Part shown: positions 16,401 to 25,769 of the stretch, one piece after another | Numbering within the stretch: the stretch's first letter is position 1 | Layout: each line of letters begins with the position of its first letter | IMG/VR virus record: IMGVR_UViG_3300028844_002678 | Span: 1-43,561 of that record | DNA length: 43,561 nt | Reading direction: 5' to 3' (one strand) | Source: a virus | Position numbers and translations under genes: made by a program | Notes under the pieces: generated by a model | Told to the model about the DNA's origin: nothing | The model's database searches: none | Seen by the model: only the letters and a program-made list of their open reading frames with translations

Positions 16401-19400
16401 AGCCTGTATAAGCGCTTTTGAGTTTTTATTAAACTTAGTTTTGTTACCCGCATTTTTGAGGGCTTGTATTATTGTATTTCCAGTGAAATTACCAAGTTGG
16501 AAGTCGTGCTCACTGTGAGTTTTACCTTTCTTGATGCTCACCGCGTTATGCGTTGCTAAACCCCTGAACACACCACTACCAAGATTCGTTTGACTCTGAA
16601 GCATGTGAACCATGTGATTTATAGCTCTCGCTTTTGCTACTGGTCCTTTAGCGGACTTTATAAAATCAAAGATTTTCCCGTTAATATACTCGAGCATTAA
16701 CTCGTTAGCTTTAACAGTTTGTTCGTACCCCTCAACAGTTTTGTTCCACGAAAGCTTTTCCTTAAGTAACCTAGCTAGTTGCTCTGGTGAAGCGTCAGGG
16801 TTTTTCTCAAGTATTTTGTCTCGCTGAGCTTTAAACGCTTTGTTATCGTTAACTTTAACGTGTTTTATGTTTAATCCTTTTGGTAGTCCACCCTTCTCAC
16901 CTGTTAATTTGCCAAACATAGTGTCTCTCCACTTAGCGTCTAGTCTTTTTGGGCCTTTTTCTATTATTGGTTTTCCAAGAGCTTCATTAACACTTTTAAG
17001 GTAATCTCCTGTTGGAAGTTGTCTTTTTATAGCTTTGATTAAATCATTTCTCCATGCGTCTTGATATTTAGCACCCGCGGCATCCATCTCAAGGGCTATT
17101 CTCTGGACAGGTTTATAAACACCTGGGTCTTTCATTGCGTCAGCGAGTTTTAACAACTCCTGATTGCTTAGTTTTTTCAATTCCTTAGTCGAAGCGTAAT
17201 TAACTAGCTCTCTATAACCGGGGCTGTACTGACCAGCTCCAACCGTAGCTCCTAACATTTGTTTTAACCCTTTTAGTAAAGCAGGGTCAAGTGTATTTAA
17301 AAACTCCTCCATAACACCGTCTTCTCCATAGTGTTCTTCAGAAAAAACTTTATCCTTCAGTTTTGTAGAAAACTTCTCAGTTACATTAAGTAATTTAGCG
17401 AGTTTACCACCACCTTTTACACTTTTAACAAGATCAACTATAGCTTGATCAACACCTCTTCTAGCTTTTGTCCCGCTGTATCCAGCTTCAAATATCTCAG
17501 GAACAAATAACGCTTTAGTTTCAACAAGCTCTAAGTTTCTCGATGCCTCGCTATACTCTTGAAACACCTTTAAGTTAACATCTGAAAGCTTAAAGGTTGA
17601 ATCTTTTAAATACTTTTCAACACCTCCGTGTTTCTCAAACACCCTCTTCAATTCAGGGTCGTTTTCTATTTCATTTCTAGCGTAAAACCCAGGAAAAGGC
17701 TCTTTGCTATAGTCATACTCCCCTAGTTTCTCAGCGAACTTACCAAGAATTTTTATATCCTTCTTAGAAGCTAAAGCCCCAGACTTACCGGCAGAAATTT
17801 GGTTTACAAGCTGTTTATATCCCTCTAGATTTTTAAGTCGTGGATTGGAATTTATAGCCGTGGTAACAGACTGGTTATGTGCCGCGGCTATCGTCTCAGA
17901 TACTATAGCCTTTAACCTTTGATCTAAGTTCCTTCCTTTAAAAGCGTTTTCACCAATACCAAACTCAGCGAGAGCTCTCTCTTCAAATGACTTTTTAAAT
18001 TCATACTCAGGAGATGTCTCCTTTACAGTTCCTATCTTTTCATACTTTATAAACTCAGGTGTTTTAATGTACTCAGGTAGGTTCTTACCAGACCTTGATG
18101 TCTTAGTATAAAGCATTGGTATTTGCAGCAAAACTTTCTTAGTACCAGTAGACTTGTTCTTTAAAAACTCTGGAGTTATATTTTCTCCTTCTTGGTTTAT
18201 TAAATCTTGCACGCCTTTAGGTAGTAACTTAAGATGTGTTTCTATGTTTTTCTTAAGTACTTTTTGTATAGACTCTCTAGCTGGGTTATTTAGATTCTTT
18301 GAAGGGGTGGTCTTCATTATATCCCAAAGAGCTGGCTTTAACCCAAAGTAATCAATAGCTATTGGGTCAGATACTTGATCGTTAACAGCCTTTCTAAGAT
18401 TCTTGTATGAAACAGATTTCTTAGGATCAGCTTTAATCTCTAGCATTTCAGCTAAACTTGTTTCCTGTAGGTCTACTTCAGGTGCTTCAAACTTTAGATT
18501 TTTAGCTACATTAATACCTTTCCCTGTGGGCATGTATGACTCAGCTTCAGCTTCCGATAATCCGCTTTCTCTTAAGTCACTTAAATATCTTTCTTTAGCT
18601 CCCATGGATAGATCTTGATTTTCAAAATCTTTCTCAAAGTAACTTTTTTCAGCCTCTATTTCTATCTTAGAAGAACCCTCTTTAACCTCTCTATCAAGCT
18701 CTACTTTAGCACCTCTTTCCCCGCTTTCTAACTCTTTAACAAACTTTTCTCTAACTCTAGTTCCCTCAAATGGTATAGCTGTGTTTTTAAAATAACCAAA
18801 TAAACTACCACCGGCTTCTTCGATTTTAAAGTTGTTAGCTCTAACTATTAAATTATCTTTTACCGCTTCTACGTATTTACCGATTTCATTTTCGTTAACA
18901 CCTTTCTTTAAACCTTCGTTTCTTATTGTAGCATCAAATAACCCACCATCCTTTGACATCTCCATGAAGAAATTAGCAAAGTCTTCTGATCTTTGGAATC
19001 TAGCCGTTGTCTCGTACTTCCTTCTAGCTTTCGTAACACCACCCTCCTTATATGTTTCAAAGACATGCTTGTCTACTTCGTACTGTAATCTTGGCTCACC
19101 TTTATTAACGGCTTCTTTGTTTTCAATAAACTGCTCCGCGGACTTGTTAGGATCTTTAAGCGCCTCTAAATTCTTAGACGCCATTGTTTCCTCTACAGTC
19201 AAGTCGGATATTCTATTGTCAGCATGTATATCTTCAGCAAAAACTCCGCCAACTTTAACTTTCTTAAATGCGTTGACTTGCTTCCTAGTTAAGTTACCTT
19301 CTCTGACGGATACGGCAAAGTTAGCCATAAAATCTACAATGTCTTGCTTAGTTCCATTTTCAAAAACAGTGGCACCCATATGCCTTTGAGTAAACCTATT

Positions 19401-22400
19401 AAGATCGTTCTTTAGATTTTTCCAAGTACCGGCTCCAACGTGCTGCCTGTAAAACTTAGGATTAGCTAATGCCTCTGAAACGTAAGCTAGATATTCATTA
19501 GCGCTTATTTTGTCAAAATTAGCTCTCTCACCATACTCATTCTTGATCATCTCCTCAAGACCCATATCTTTCACCTCACCTGTTGGTTTACCTGAAGCAT
19601 CTTTAACTTGTACACCGCCATACTTAACGTCCTTGAAGTTTTCTTCGATAGCTGCTTTGAACTTGTTCAACACGACAGGATTGCTTTTAAATAGATGCAT
19701 CATAGCTACGTGAAACACCTCGTGAGGCATTTTACCCGCTTCTACCATACTTGTGTCTATAAGTATCTTCCCAGTTTTCGGATTCCAAGTTGCAGCCTCG
19801 TTACCGTCAAACTTAGATCTATCTCTGGTAGCTTCAAATTGTACGTCAACACCTAATGCTTTAAATGTGTTTGTAAAATTCCTACCAGCCCTTTCAACCA
19901 TTTTTTGAGCTTTAGCTGGATCCGTCCAGTCAGCTACCTTATCAATACCGTTTAATGTGTTGCTTACATCAGTAAATAACTCTTTATATTTTTCAAGCTC
20001 TTCTTGCAACTCTTTGTTTTCGGGGTCTGAAGCAAGTTTCTTCTTTAGTTCCGGAATTATTTTTACACCTAACTCGGTTTCTAACTTGTCAAGCTTTTCA
20101 GTGGTTCTAAACGATGAACCGCCTCTACCTTGAACCCCTTTGACTGCGTCTGTTATAAACCCTTTACCTCCAACTATAGCGAATACAGCAAAGTCAATTA
20201 CAGCTTCTTGACCTAAATCGCTAAGGCTAGTGTAGTTTTCATTTACAAATGTAGTTAAAGTTTCATCACCAGAAGCGTCTCGCACAGCCGCTTCAAATGC
20301 TTTAGCCACCTGCGTAGATATCATACCCGCTGTACCAGATTTACCAACCTTTATTAACTGGTTAAGTTGGTTGTACTTTGTTGTCCACGAGGGTAACATA
20401 GCTCCTACGGCGTAGAAACCAGCACCACCACCCATATGGTAATGTTCGTCAAATGCTGCTTGCATTTTAACCTCCTCTTTAAAAACCCCATACGTGTGAC
20501 CTAAAAGCCAACTTGTATTTGAAGTAACCGCTTCACCACCTTGATCTAGTATCCTTCTTTCAAATGCTGGAGATCCAATAGTTACCTTACCTCTATTTGC
20601 GGGTGTAGCAGATTTTTTACTTCCTTTAGCTATTTTTGCTAATTGGGGTTTAGTATATCTTACGCCTTTAGCATTTTTGTACGTTTTGCCTATGTTAGCT
20701 ATAAGTCCAGGTATACCCGTCACAGCACCAATCTTCTTTATAGCAACATCTAAAACTGCAAACTCCGCTATAGCCGGTACAAAACCCGTAACACCTTCAA
20801 AGGTTTTGTAGGCACCACTTCTGCTAAACTCTTCTTTTTGTATTTCCGTGGCGTCTAGCTCTGTGGAGTTTACTATAGTTTCAAGGATATCCTTCTGTCG
20901 TCTACCGCTGCCATCGTCGTGCCACATAGACTCATCCGCGCGTATATCTCTACCTAGTATACCACCAAATCCTTCATAAAGAAGTGTAGCACCTTGTTCT
21001 ACTACGTCAACTATATCACTTCCAGTTGTTACATCTTCATTATGCAGATACATTCTAGTTAAGACTCTGTCCCTTGATAAGTAGTCTCTTCTGTCATCTC
21101 TGTAGTCTTTAAGAGATCTTTTGAAAGCTTTAGACTTATCATCGTCCGCAAACTCATCTTGACCAAATATAAAGTCTTTAGCTCTTTCTAAGCGTCCAAA
21201 CTCCTGCTCTTCATCTTTCTCTAGTAGTCCGAAATATCCTCTTGGGGAATCAAAAACCTTATCTTGACCTGCGAATGACGTTCCCGATAAAGACTCTTGT
21301 AGAGATGACCCATCGCTTTTCACGATGTCTGTATAGCTCATCGCTAGATCGATTTTCTTAACATCGAAAACCCAACCGTTTTTTGTTTCACCTACAGGTT
21401 TATTGCCACTTACAAGGAGTCTTTTATAAGCAACAGGGTCGTTTATTACGACTTTAAACGTCTCTTCACCTTGCCTATCGCTAAGCCATAGATTTCTTGC
21501 GTTCCTATTAAATACGTTTTTCAACTTATCCTCATACGTCAGCTCAGGGTCTTCATTTGCTTTTAGTTTATCGTTGATAAACTCCTCTTGCTCAGCTCCG
21601 TCAGATACATCAACAGCGTATGCCCCTAATTCCTTAGCAGCCTCAGGACTTACTGAGGCACCAGTTCTAATGTCAATTTGTTGTTCTTTTTTATTAAAAA
21701 ACCCTTGATATGTTTCAAAAGCCTTATCTACAATCTCTACTTGCTCGTCTATTTCCGCTTGACTAGCCCCAGAGCCCTCCGCTTGCATTCCCCTAAGCTT
21801 TTCTCTCGCCTCATAATGAACCCTCTCGTCTCTACTCATCTGAGCTACTTTCGCTTTCACGTGTAACCCTTCAACCTCACCCCAAGATACCCCGGCTCTA
21901 TCCAAGGCTCTACCTAGATCTACCTTGTGTTGAGCGTGCTCTGTCTCTATAGCCTTATCGTATTTAGCTTGTACGATATCTTTTATAATGTAGTCTACAT
22001 CTGTCTCGCTTAAATCTTGATACCCTTCCTTCATCTCGCTAGAAAACAAACCCTGATCCATAATCAAGCTTTTCAACCCCTTGGCTAGATCTACATAGTC
22101 ATCTTCTTCTCCAACACCACCTTTACCACCTTTGTCTGTTGGTAGCACCCACTTCCAGTTTACGTCGTCTCCAAGGTTCTGCTGTAAAAAATCTCTACCA
22201 GCTTGCGTATTTATATCTACGCTTTTTTTAAACTCACTCTTAGCTTTATCTCTTGCGGTTACAAAACCCGGATCCGCCGTGATCTTCATATCCGTATCCA
22301 TCCACTCTGTTAAACCTGGTAGAAAACTAGTTTCGTAGTTATTCGCTAAGCCATAGTTTGACACGGTTGCTTTATTCCAAGCGCTTGGCAGAAGAAGTTC

Positions 22401-22817
22401 TTTTTTCTTACCGGTCTTTTTGCTAGTAACTAGTACCGCGTCAGTACCAGCTTTAGCTTCCGAGAACTCATACAAAGCGTTACCGTCGTCGTCAACAAGT
22501 GTTGAGCCGTAGTGATCATTTAACTCGCTTACAGCTTCACTCTCATGGTAAAGCGCTGATACATTATCAAAAGCTCCAACACCTATATGGTTAGTTATCT
22601 TTGGTAAATCCAAAGAACCATTTTCCGATGCTGATCCCATAGTTTCGGGTGCTATTTGAGGTGCTGCAGTCGCATCGACTCCCACAGCACCTTTTGTCTT
22701 TTCCACAAGACCCTTCTCTGTCATTTTCTGCATATACGCATCAAATTCCATTCCGTACTCTTGCGCTTTATTCTGTAGAGTTTCTAAACTGTACTCTACA
22801 CCGTCTAATTCGTACAT
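13482..22817 (-). CDS. Giant 3111-aa multidomain virion-associated protein with HExxH and HAD phosphatase domains
   Basis: One uninterrupted frame encodes a protein of the large polyvalent/ejected-protein type. A metallopeptidase-like site PHEVFHVAM lies at residues about 1031-1039 (His1032, Glu1033, His1036). A complete HAD hydrolase signature follows: DFDDT at 2266-2270, ILTAR with Thr2345, and FADD with Asp2401/Asp2402. Around residues 2560-2850 are alpha-helical, Gln/Asn-rich segments (SALLQLTSSVNFVNS), then a hydrophobic segment near 2900-2922 (YYGFIQTAIFAGLQSAGFAI) and a Lys-rich tail. Genes of this size after the tail module usually encode cargo ejected with the DNA. The enzyme domains may act on host polymers, proteins or phosphates on entry. 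No RNA-polymerase DxDxD motif was found. Domain limits are approximate. Confidence 0.85.
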   Translation of the reverse strand: MYELDGVEYSLETLQNKAQEYGMEFDAYMQKMTEKGLVEKTKGAVGVDATAAPQIAPETMGSASENGSLDLPKITNHIGVGAFDNVSALYHESEAVSELNDHYGSTLVDDDGNALYEFSEAKAGTDAVLVTSKKTGKKKELLLPSAWNKATVSNYGLANNYETSFLPGLTEWMDTDMKITADPGFVTARDKAKSEFKKSVDINTQAGRDFLQQNLGDDVNWKWVLPTDKGGKGGVGEEDDYVDLAKGLKSLIMDQGLFSSEMKEGYQDLSETDVDYIIKDIVQAKYDKAIETEHAQHKVDLGRALDRAGVSWGEVEGLHVKAKVAQMSRDERVHYEAREKLRGMQAEGSGASQAEIDEQVEIVDKAFETYQGFFNKKEQQIDIRTGASVSPEAAKELGAYAVDVSDGAEQEEFINDKLKANEDPELTYEDKLKNVFNRNARNLWLSDRQGEETFKVVINDPVAYKRLLVSGNKPVGETKNGWVFDVKKIDLAMSYTDIVKSDGSSLQESLSGTSFAGQDKVFDSPRGYFGLLEKDEEQEFGRLERAKDFIFGQDEFADDDKSKAFKRSLKDYRDDRRDYLSRDRVLTRMYLHNEDVTTGSDIVDVVEQGATLLYEGFGGILGRDIRADESMWHDDGSGRRQKDILETIVNSTELDATEIQKEEFSRSGAYKTFEGVTGFVPAIAEFAVLDVAIKKIGAVTGIPGLIANIGKTYKNAKGVRYTKPQLAKIAKGSKKSATPANRGKVTIGSPAFERRILDQGGEAVTSNTSWLLGHTYGVFKEEVKMQAAFDEHYHMGGGAGFYAVGAMLPSWTTKYNQLNQLIKVGKSGTAGMISTQVAKAFEAAVRDASGDETLTTFVNENYTSLSDLGQEAVIDFAVFAIVGGKGFITDAVKGVQGRGGSSFRTTEKLDKLETELGVKIIPELKKKLASDPENKELQEELEKYKELFTDVSNTLNGIDKVADWTDPAKAQKMVERAGRNFTNTFKALGVDVQFEATRDRSKFDGNEAATWNPKTGKILIDTSMVEAGKMPHEVFHVAMMHLFKSNPVVLNKFKAAIEENFKDVKYGGVQVKDASGKPTGEVKDMGLEEMIKNEYGERANFDKISANEYLAYVSEALANPKFYRQHVGAGTWKNLKNDLNRFTQRHMGATVFENGTKQDIVDFMANFAVSVREGNLTRKQVNAFKKVKVGGVFAEDIHADNRISDLTVEETMASKNLEALKDPNKSAEQFIENKEAVNKGEPRLQYEVDKHVFETYKEGGVTKARRKYETTARFQRSEDFANFFMEMSKDGGLFDATIRNEGLKKGVNENEIGKYVEAVKDNLIVRANNFKIEEAGGSLFGYFKNTAIPFEGTRVREKFVKELESGERGAKVELDREVKEGSSKIEIEAEKSYFEKDFENQDLSMGAKERYLSDLRESGLSEAEAESYMPTGKGINVAKNLKFEAPEVDLQETSLAEMLEIKADPKKSVSYKNLRKAVNDQVSDPIAIDYFGLKPALWDIMKTTPSKNLNNPARESIQKVLKKNIETHLKLLPKGVQDLINQEGENITPEFLKNKSTGTKKVLLQIPMLYTKTSRSGKNLPEYIKTPEFIKYEKIGTVKETSPEYEFKKSFEERALAEFGIGENAFKGRNLDQRLKAIVSETIAAAHNQSVTTAINSNPRLKNLEGYKQLVNQISAGKSGALASKKDIKILGKFAEKLGEYDYSKEPFPGFYARNEIENDPELKRVFEKHGGVEKYLKDSTFKLSDVNLKVFQEYSEASRNLELVETKALFVPEIFEAGYSGTKARRGVDQAIVDLVKSVKGGGKLAKLLNVTEKFSTKLKDKVFSEEHYGEDGVMEEFLNTLDPALLKGLKQMLGATVGAGQYSPGYRELVNYASTKELKKLSNQELLKLADAMKDPGVYKPVQRIALEMDAAGAKYQDAWRNDLIKAIKRQLPTGDYLKSVNEALGKPIIEKGPKRLDAKWRDTMFGKLTGEKGGLPKGLNIKHVKVNDNKAFKAQRDKILEKNPDASPEQLARLLKEKLSWNKTVEGYEQTVKANELMLEYINGKIFDFIKSAKGPVAKARAINHMVHMLQSQTNLGSGVFRGLATHNAVSIKKGKTHSEHDFQLGNFTGNTIIQALKNAGNKTKFNKNSKALIQAYKQSIIEKITQEKFDAPEYGGKSGFDYLYDTASGKYMWMRELDVARTTVDLSSEKTYDQLLSGVISGNRALKKANAIKRKLLEKKGLASKDVKMSPTEVEAAMRIHNEALKKGRLKNKQRKGMSTWDFDDTLARTKSDVLYTTPEGKKGKLNAEQFAEKGAELLEQGYKFDFSEFNKVKGGKPGPFLEKALERAKKFGTKDQFILTARAPESAPAIREFLKSQGLDIPLENIMGLGNSTPEAKAMWMVSKFSEGYNDMYFADDALPNVKAVKRVLNQLDVKSKVQQAMASMNVNLKINDIMQHSLGIESVKRFSKAEGRMRGMNAKRRKLFVPDTAADLDLLLEPLYGKGKQGIENKKWLQENFYRKFERGVNDFNTAKQRLTTEYMSLRKRNKDVVKNIPKEVPGTSFSHDQAMRVYLWDKAGFKIPDLAETTKQQLVDYVNNNPKYKAYADNVGRMTGIETGLKEPSVDWWAETIATEITDVNRGVGRQEYLADFTEARQEIFSEENLNKMESKLGKNWRDTIEDMFERMETGRSRSEKLDPVSAELMNYFNGSVGTIMNFNTRSALLQLTSSVNFVNSSFNNPARAAQAFANQPQYWKDFMKIMNSDMLKQRRNGLQINVTEAEIATAAKNSKNPARAVIARILKAGYLPTKIADSFAIASGGATYYRNAIRKYTNEGMSKTQAEKQAFLDFQAIAERTQQSSRADLISKQQTTFGGRLILPFANTPMQMNRLALKEMLDISKGRYKNAAELTDKLGKIGYYGFIQTAIFAGLQSAGFAIFANSDDDDLKAKKKTQMLETITDSSLRGMGIKGAVVNGVINAVKEFDKQKEKGYGADYSEIAEDLLSISPPVGSKFRKMDAAGNTYKYNKEQIEEEGIEFSLDSPGLQATTQVVEAVANIPANRVFKKLNNLKNVADSDYAVWERTLMALGWTNWDVNPDLAKEKAKDTKPEKKKKEKKGKAKHPKSYY

Positions 22818-22827
22818 ATGATTTTAT

Positions 22828-24618
22828 TTATTCTAGTGGACTAAGTGGGTCAATAATCGTTGACTCTAAGAATTCTGCTATTTTTTTAGACGCCGCGGCT
22901 TCTGGCATTCCTTTTACTGAAATTCCCATCCATTCTCCGTTTTTATTTTTATATAGCACTCTTTTCCCACCTTTAACCCAATTTCCGTCTTTATTTTTAG
23001 TGTACGAGCTCCTAGTGCCCATATTCCTTGACCCAGCACCTGTTTGGCTTTGGAAGCCAATGTCGCCGTTGCCTATATACCCAAACTGTTGATCTTCTAG
23101 GGAACCGCCTATATCCTTCATTATTTCAGGTCTACTAGTTAGATCTAAAGCGTTAAGTATTGTTTCTCGTGGTATCCGTTGTTGTATTATTTCTCCGTTA
23201 TCGTCTTGTTTTTTAACATACCACTGATTATCTTTAAACGAATAAGTTTCCTGATTCCACCCAGTGAACGAATTAGTGTTGTAATTTCCATCTTCGATGT
23301 TTTTAAGGACCGAAGCGTTGTTTTTTAGAGTACTAGGTCGAACATATACAGAAGAACCATCTATTACTCGAGTAAAAAGTACGTCATCACTTACTGTCTC
23401 ACCCTTTCCCCCAGTGGCTTTCTTACCGGCTGCTATTTTAGCGTCATAGATAGATCTTCTTTCATCATAACTCTTCTTTCCAGCCGCTACTAACCATTCT
23501 GTGAAAAGATCTCTAGCTTCTAGGTTTTCGTAGTTAAGCATCTGCTCACGCAAGATTCGCATATTTTCAATATCACTTTCGTCGAAATCACCCGCGTCAA
23601 TACCTTTAACATCGTTAGTGTCTTTTATACCATCTAAGTTTCTTATAGAATCCCACATATTTTTACTCCAAGCGTTGTTGGGGCTACTCAAATGCTCCGC
23701 GTAGGTTGACTGCTCATTACCTATAGGTGTATGGGTTAAATCGTTAAATCTATTACGGGTGTTAACCTGCTCTTTTACAACCCTGATATAATCACCTTCT
23801 CTAAAATCTAAACCAGCGGAACCAAGCTTCATTGCCGCAAGTTCCTGAGCTTGAATATTAGCTAACGCCTTTGGTTCTTTTGTGACTAACAAGTTGCTTA
23901 TATCCTTTGCGGTCATAGTTAGTGGCGCTAGCTCCATGGTCGCCGCTTTATTCATCGATCCTTTAGAGCGCTTTTGCGTGTATATTATCTCACCATTAGA
24001 ATCAAAGCCATGTATCGGTTTACCGTCTTTACTGTAAAACCTCTGTACGTATTCTCCTTCTTCGTTTGTTTCTAACCTAGCGTAAGCTCCATCAAATGAC
24101 CTACCAGGCGCGTTTAAAGGTTTACCTTTTGCTGATATAAGCCTTTGCGTAATAGCTTTATCTATACTTAAATTTTGATTGATCTGATCTTCTTTGACTA
24201 GCATTTCATTCATGAACGTACCGTTCATCATAGCCTTTAATCCTTTAGTGGATCGTCTCCATTGGTCTTTAAACTCCTCTCTAACCTTTTTTCTATCCTC
24301 ACCTTTCTTTTCTTTAAATCTTTTAAAGTATGTGTTTGCTAGTCCTTTTAAATCATTAAACACAGCGCTGGTATGCTCCTTACCATATTCATCGTCACTC
24401 TTTATAGATTTAATCTCCTCTACCATAGCAGTCGTTGCTTGAGTAGCTACTTTAGCAACTTGACCAGCCGCTGCTCCAACGTGCCTCATTCCATACATGT
24501 ATCCAGTGGCCATACCTTGAAAGGTTTTCCCAAGATCCGCGGGCTCCAAAGCCGTGCCGGCTCTACCCGCCGCCGCGGATATAGAAGGATCAGCCCCTTG
24601 ATATAAATTTACTGCCAT
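22828..24618 (-). CDS. Internal virion (cargo) protein, 596 aa
   Basis: The protein begins MAVNLYQGADPSISAAAGRAG and has an Ala/Gly-rich amphipathic helix region (residues about 45-70) followed by charged helices (KRFKEKKGEDRKKVREEFKDQW, about 97-118, in two parts). It has a long mixed alpha/beta body without cysteines and no recognisable catalytic motif. It is placed between the small Gln/Ala-rich protein and the 3111-aa giant protein. In podovirus-like phages this position is held by internal or ejected proteins that travel with the genome. The function is inferred from order and composition. Confidence 0.6.
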   Translation of the reverse strand: MAVNLYQGADPSISAAAGRAGTALEPADLGKTFQGMATGYMYGMRHVGAAAGQVAKVATQATTAMVEEIKSIKSDDEYGKEHTSAVFNDLKGLANTYFKRFKEKKGEDRKKVREEFKDQWRRSTKGLKAMMNGTFMNEMLVKEDQINQNLSIDKAITQRLISAKGKPLNAPGRSFDGAYARLETNEEGEYVQRFYSKDGKPIHGFDSNGEIIYTQKRSKGSMNKAATMELAPLTMTAKDISNLLVTKEPKALANIQAQELAAMKLGSAGLDFREGDYIRVVKEQVNTRNRFNDLTHTPIGNEQSTYAEHLSSPNNAWSKNMWDSIRNLDGIKDTNDVKGIDAGDFDESDIENMRILREQMLNYENLEARDLFTEWLVAAGKKSYDERRSIYDAKIAAGKKATGGKGETVSDDVLFTRVIDGSSVYVRPSTLKNNASVLKNIEDGNYNTNSFTGWNQETYSFKDNQWYVKKQDDNGEIIQQRIPRETILNALDLTSRPEIMKDIGGSLEDQQFGYIGNGDIGFQSQTGAGSRNMGTRSSYTKNKDGNWVKGGKRVLYKNKNGEWMGISVKGMPEAAASKKIAEFLESTIIDPLSPLE

Positions 24619-24654
24619 TTTAATTTAACTTTTTAAATTTTATATTGCTCTTTG

Positions 24655-25302
24655 TTACATTGGCGCCAATGCGTTTCCAGCACCCTGTACAACACCGCTA
24701 ATAATATCCCCATACATACCCATCCTAGCCGCGTTCATTTGTGATATAGCACCTAATCCAGCCATTTGATTTCCATACGCACCTTGCATAGCACCTCGAG
24801 TACCCGCTAATTCAGCCAACTCAGCTGCATACATAGTAGACTCTCTACCAAATTCAGCTTGCTGTACAGCCGCGGCACCTTGTCTTTCCATTTCTTGAAT
24901 TCGCGCACCACCTTTAGCCGCAAGTTGTTGATTACCAGCTTCCTGCTGAGCTATATCAGCTGAAACTTGTCTCGCTTGAAATGTACCTTGATTTGCTAAA
25001 CTTTGAGCTAAACCAGCTATTCCAGAAGATCCAGCCGCACCACTCATCCGATCCATTATATTAGCCCTCTGCTGTGTACCTTGTTCCATCTGAAACCTAG
25101 CTGCCTCTTGGCTTACCGTTAGATCTTCAAATGGATTTTCCATGTCTGAAAACGGATTAGTAAACTCAAACTCCCTATACTGCTGCTTCTGCGCGCTTAG
25201 CGTAGCTTGCTGTGAAGCTAACGCTTCTCTAGCCGCGTTTAACTGCTCGCTTGTAGCATTCCCTATATTAGTTTCGTTTTCTCTTTGTGCTGCTCTACCC
25301 AT
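24655..25302 (-). CDS. Ala/Gln-rich internal virion protein
   Basis: The 215-aa protein is dominated by Ala, Gln, Glu, Gly and Met and is predicted to be almost entirely helical (EQLNAAREALASQQATLSAQ; FQARQVSADIAQQEAGNQQL). A short FTNPFSDMENPFEDL linker carries NPF repeats. The C-terminal part is small-residue rich (MYGDIISGVVQGAGNALAPM) and may associate with membranes. Podoviral inner-core and ejection proteins often show this composition, and it sits beside the other cargo candidates. It has no cysteine and no enzymatic motif. Confidence 0.6.
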   Translation of the reverse strand: MGRAAQRENETNIGNATSEQLNAAREALASQQATLSAQKQQYREFEFTNPFSDMENPFEDLTVSQEAARFQMEQGTQQRANIMDRMSGAAGSSGIAGLAQSLANQGTFQARQVSADIAQQEAGNQQLAAKGGARIQEMERQGAAAVQQAEFGRESTMYAAELAELAGTRGAMQGAYGNQMAGLGAISQMNAARMGMYGDIISGVVQGAGNALAPM

Positions 25303-25303
25303 T

Positions 25304-25720
25304 TTATAAGTATTTAAAACATTCGTACGACGGAGCGGAGTCCTCTACGAACCAATTTAATTTTCTGTGCATTTTTTCTAAATGTTTATTACCGCATACC
25401 GTAAGTAAAAACTTTACTCCCCATACGTCTTTTGCCTCCTCCTCTATTTTTGTAATCAAAAATTCTAACAACTGTCTTCTGTCAGGATTTCTGTATTTAG
25501 GGTTTGAAACAGTCCATGTCAAATAACCCATTAACTCGTCTGTGTAGAGAAAACTAGCGGCAACAGGTATGCCGTTACTCTCTATCATAAAACACCTATT
25601 ATCTCTAGGTAGAAACGCTTTTTTAACTGGTATCTTACCCTTCCACCACCATCTCCACCAATCACAACACATTTCGTAGTCACCCTCTTTAAACGTTCTG
25701 AATGTAACTTTGTTATCCAT
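25304..25720 (-). CDS. GNAT-fold acetyltransferase-like protein
   Basis: The 138-aa protein resembles small phage GNAT proteins. It opens with VTFRTFKEGDYEMCCDWWRWW, has a beta hairpin (CFMIESNGIPVAASFLY), a strand with LTWTVSNPKYRN, then the helix RRQLLEFLITKIEEEAKD where the acetyl-CoA loop would be, and ends with KHLEKMHRKLNWFVE, like the closing GNAT helix and strand. The canonical Q/RxxGxG/A loop is not intact; the segment reads RNPDRRQLL. GNAT-like genes are frequent between tail and internal protein genes in podovirus-like phages, as in this case. The target is unknown. The substitution in the loop leaves activity uncertain. Confidence 0.65.
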   Translation of the reverse strand: MDNKVTFRTFKEGDYEMCCDWWRWWWKGKIPVKKAFLPRDNRCFMIESNGIPVAASFLYTDELMGYLTWTVSNPKYRNPDRRQLLEFLITKIEEEAKDVWGVKFLLTVCGNKHLEKMHRKLNWFVEDSAPSYECFKYL

Positions 25721-25769
25721 AATTAAATTTAACTGTATAGTACTGATATATAGTTACATTTTTTAGTGT

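Noticed and set aside
18832-19389. Long open frame (185 codons) on the + strand opposite the giant protein gene
   Set aside because: It is antisense to a well-supported coding frame and has a shadow-type composition (Ser/Leu/Phe-rich). It has no recognisable motif, and the whole 13482-22817 stretch contains many similar antisense frames.
13482-22817. Giant virion RNA polymerase, as carried by some phages with proteins of this size
   Set aside because: I found no DxDxD or DxDGD metal-binding motif nor single-subunit polymerase motifs. The aspartate-rich DFDDT site fits a HAD phosphatase together with its later motifs.
22649-23092. 147-codon + strand frame across the junction of two late genes
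   Set aside because: It is antisense to the 596-aa and 3111-aa genes, shows no domain, and would be a lone + strand gene within a continuous - strand operon.
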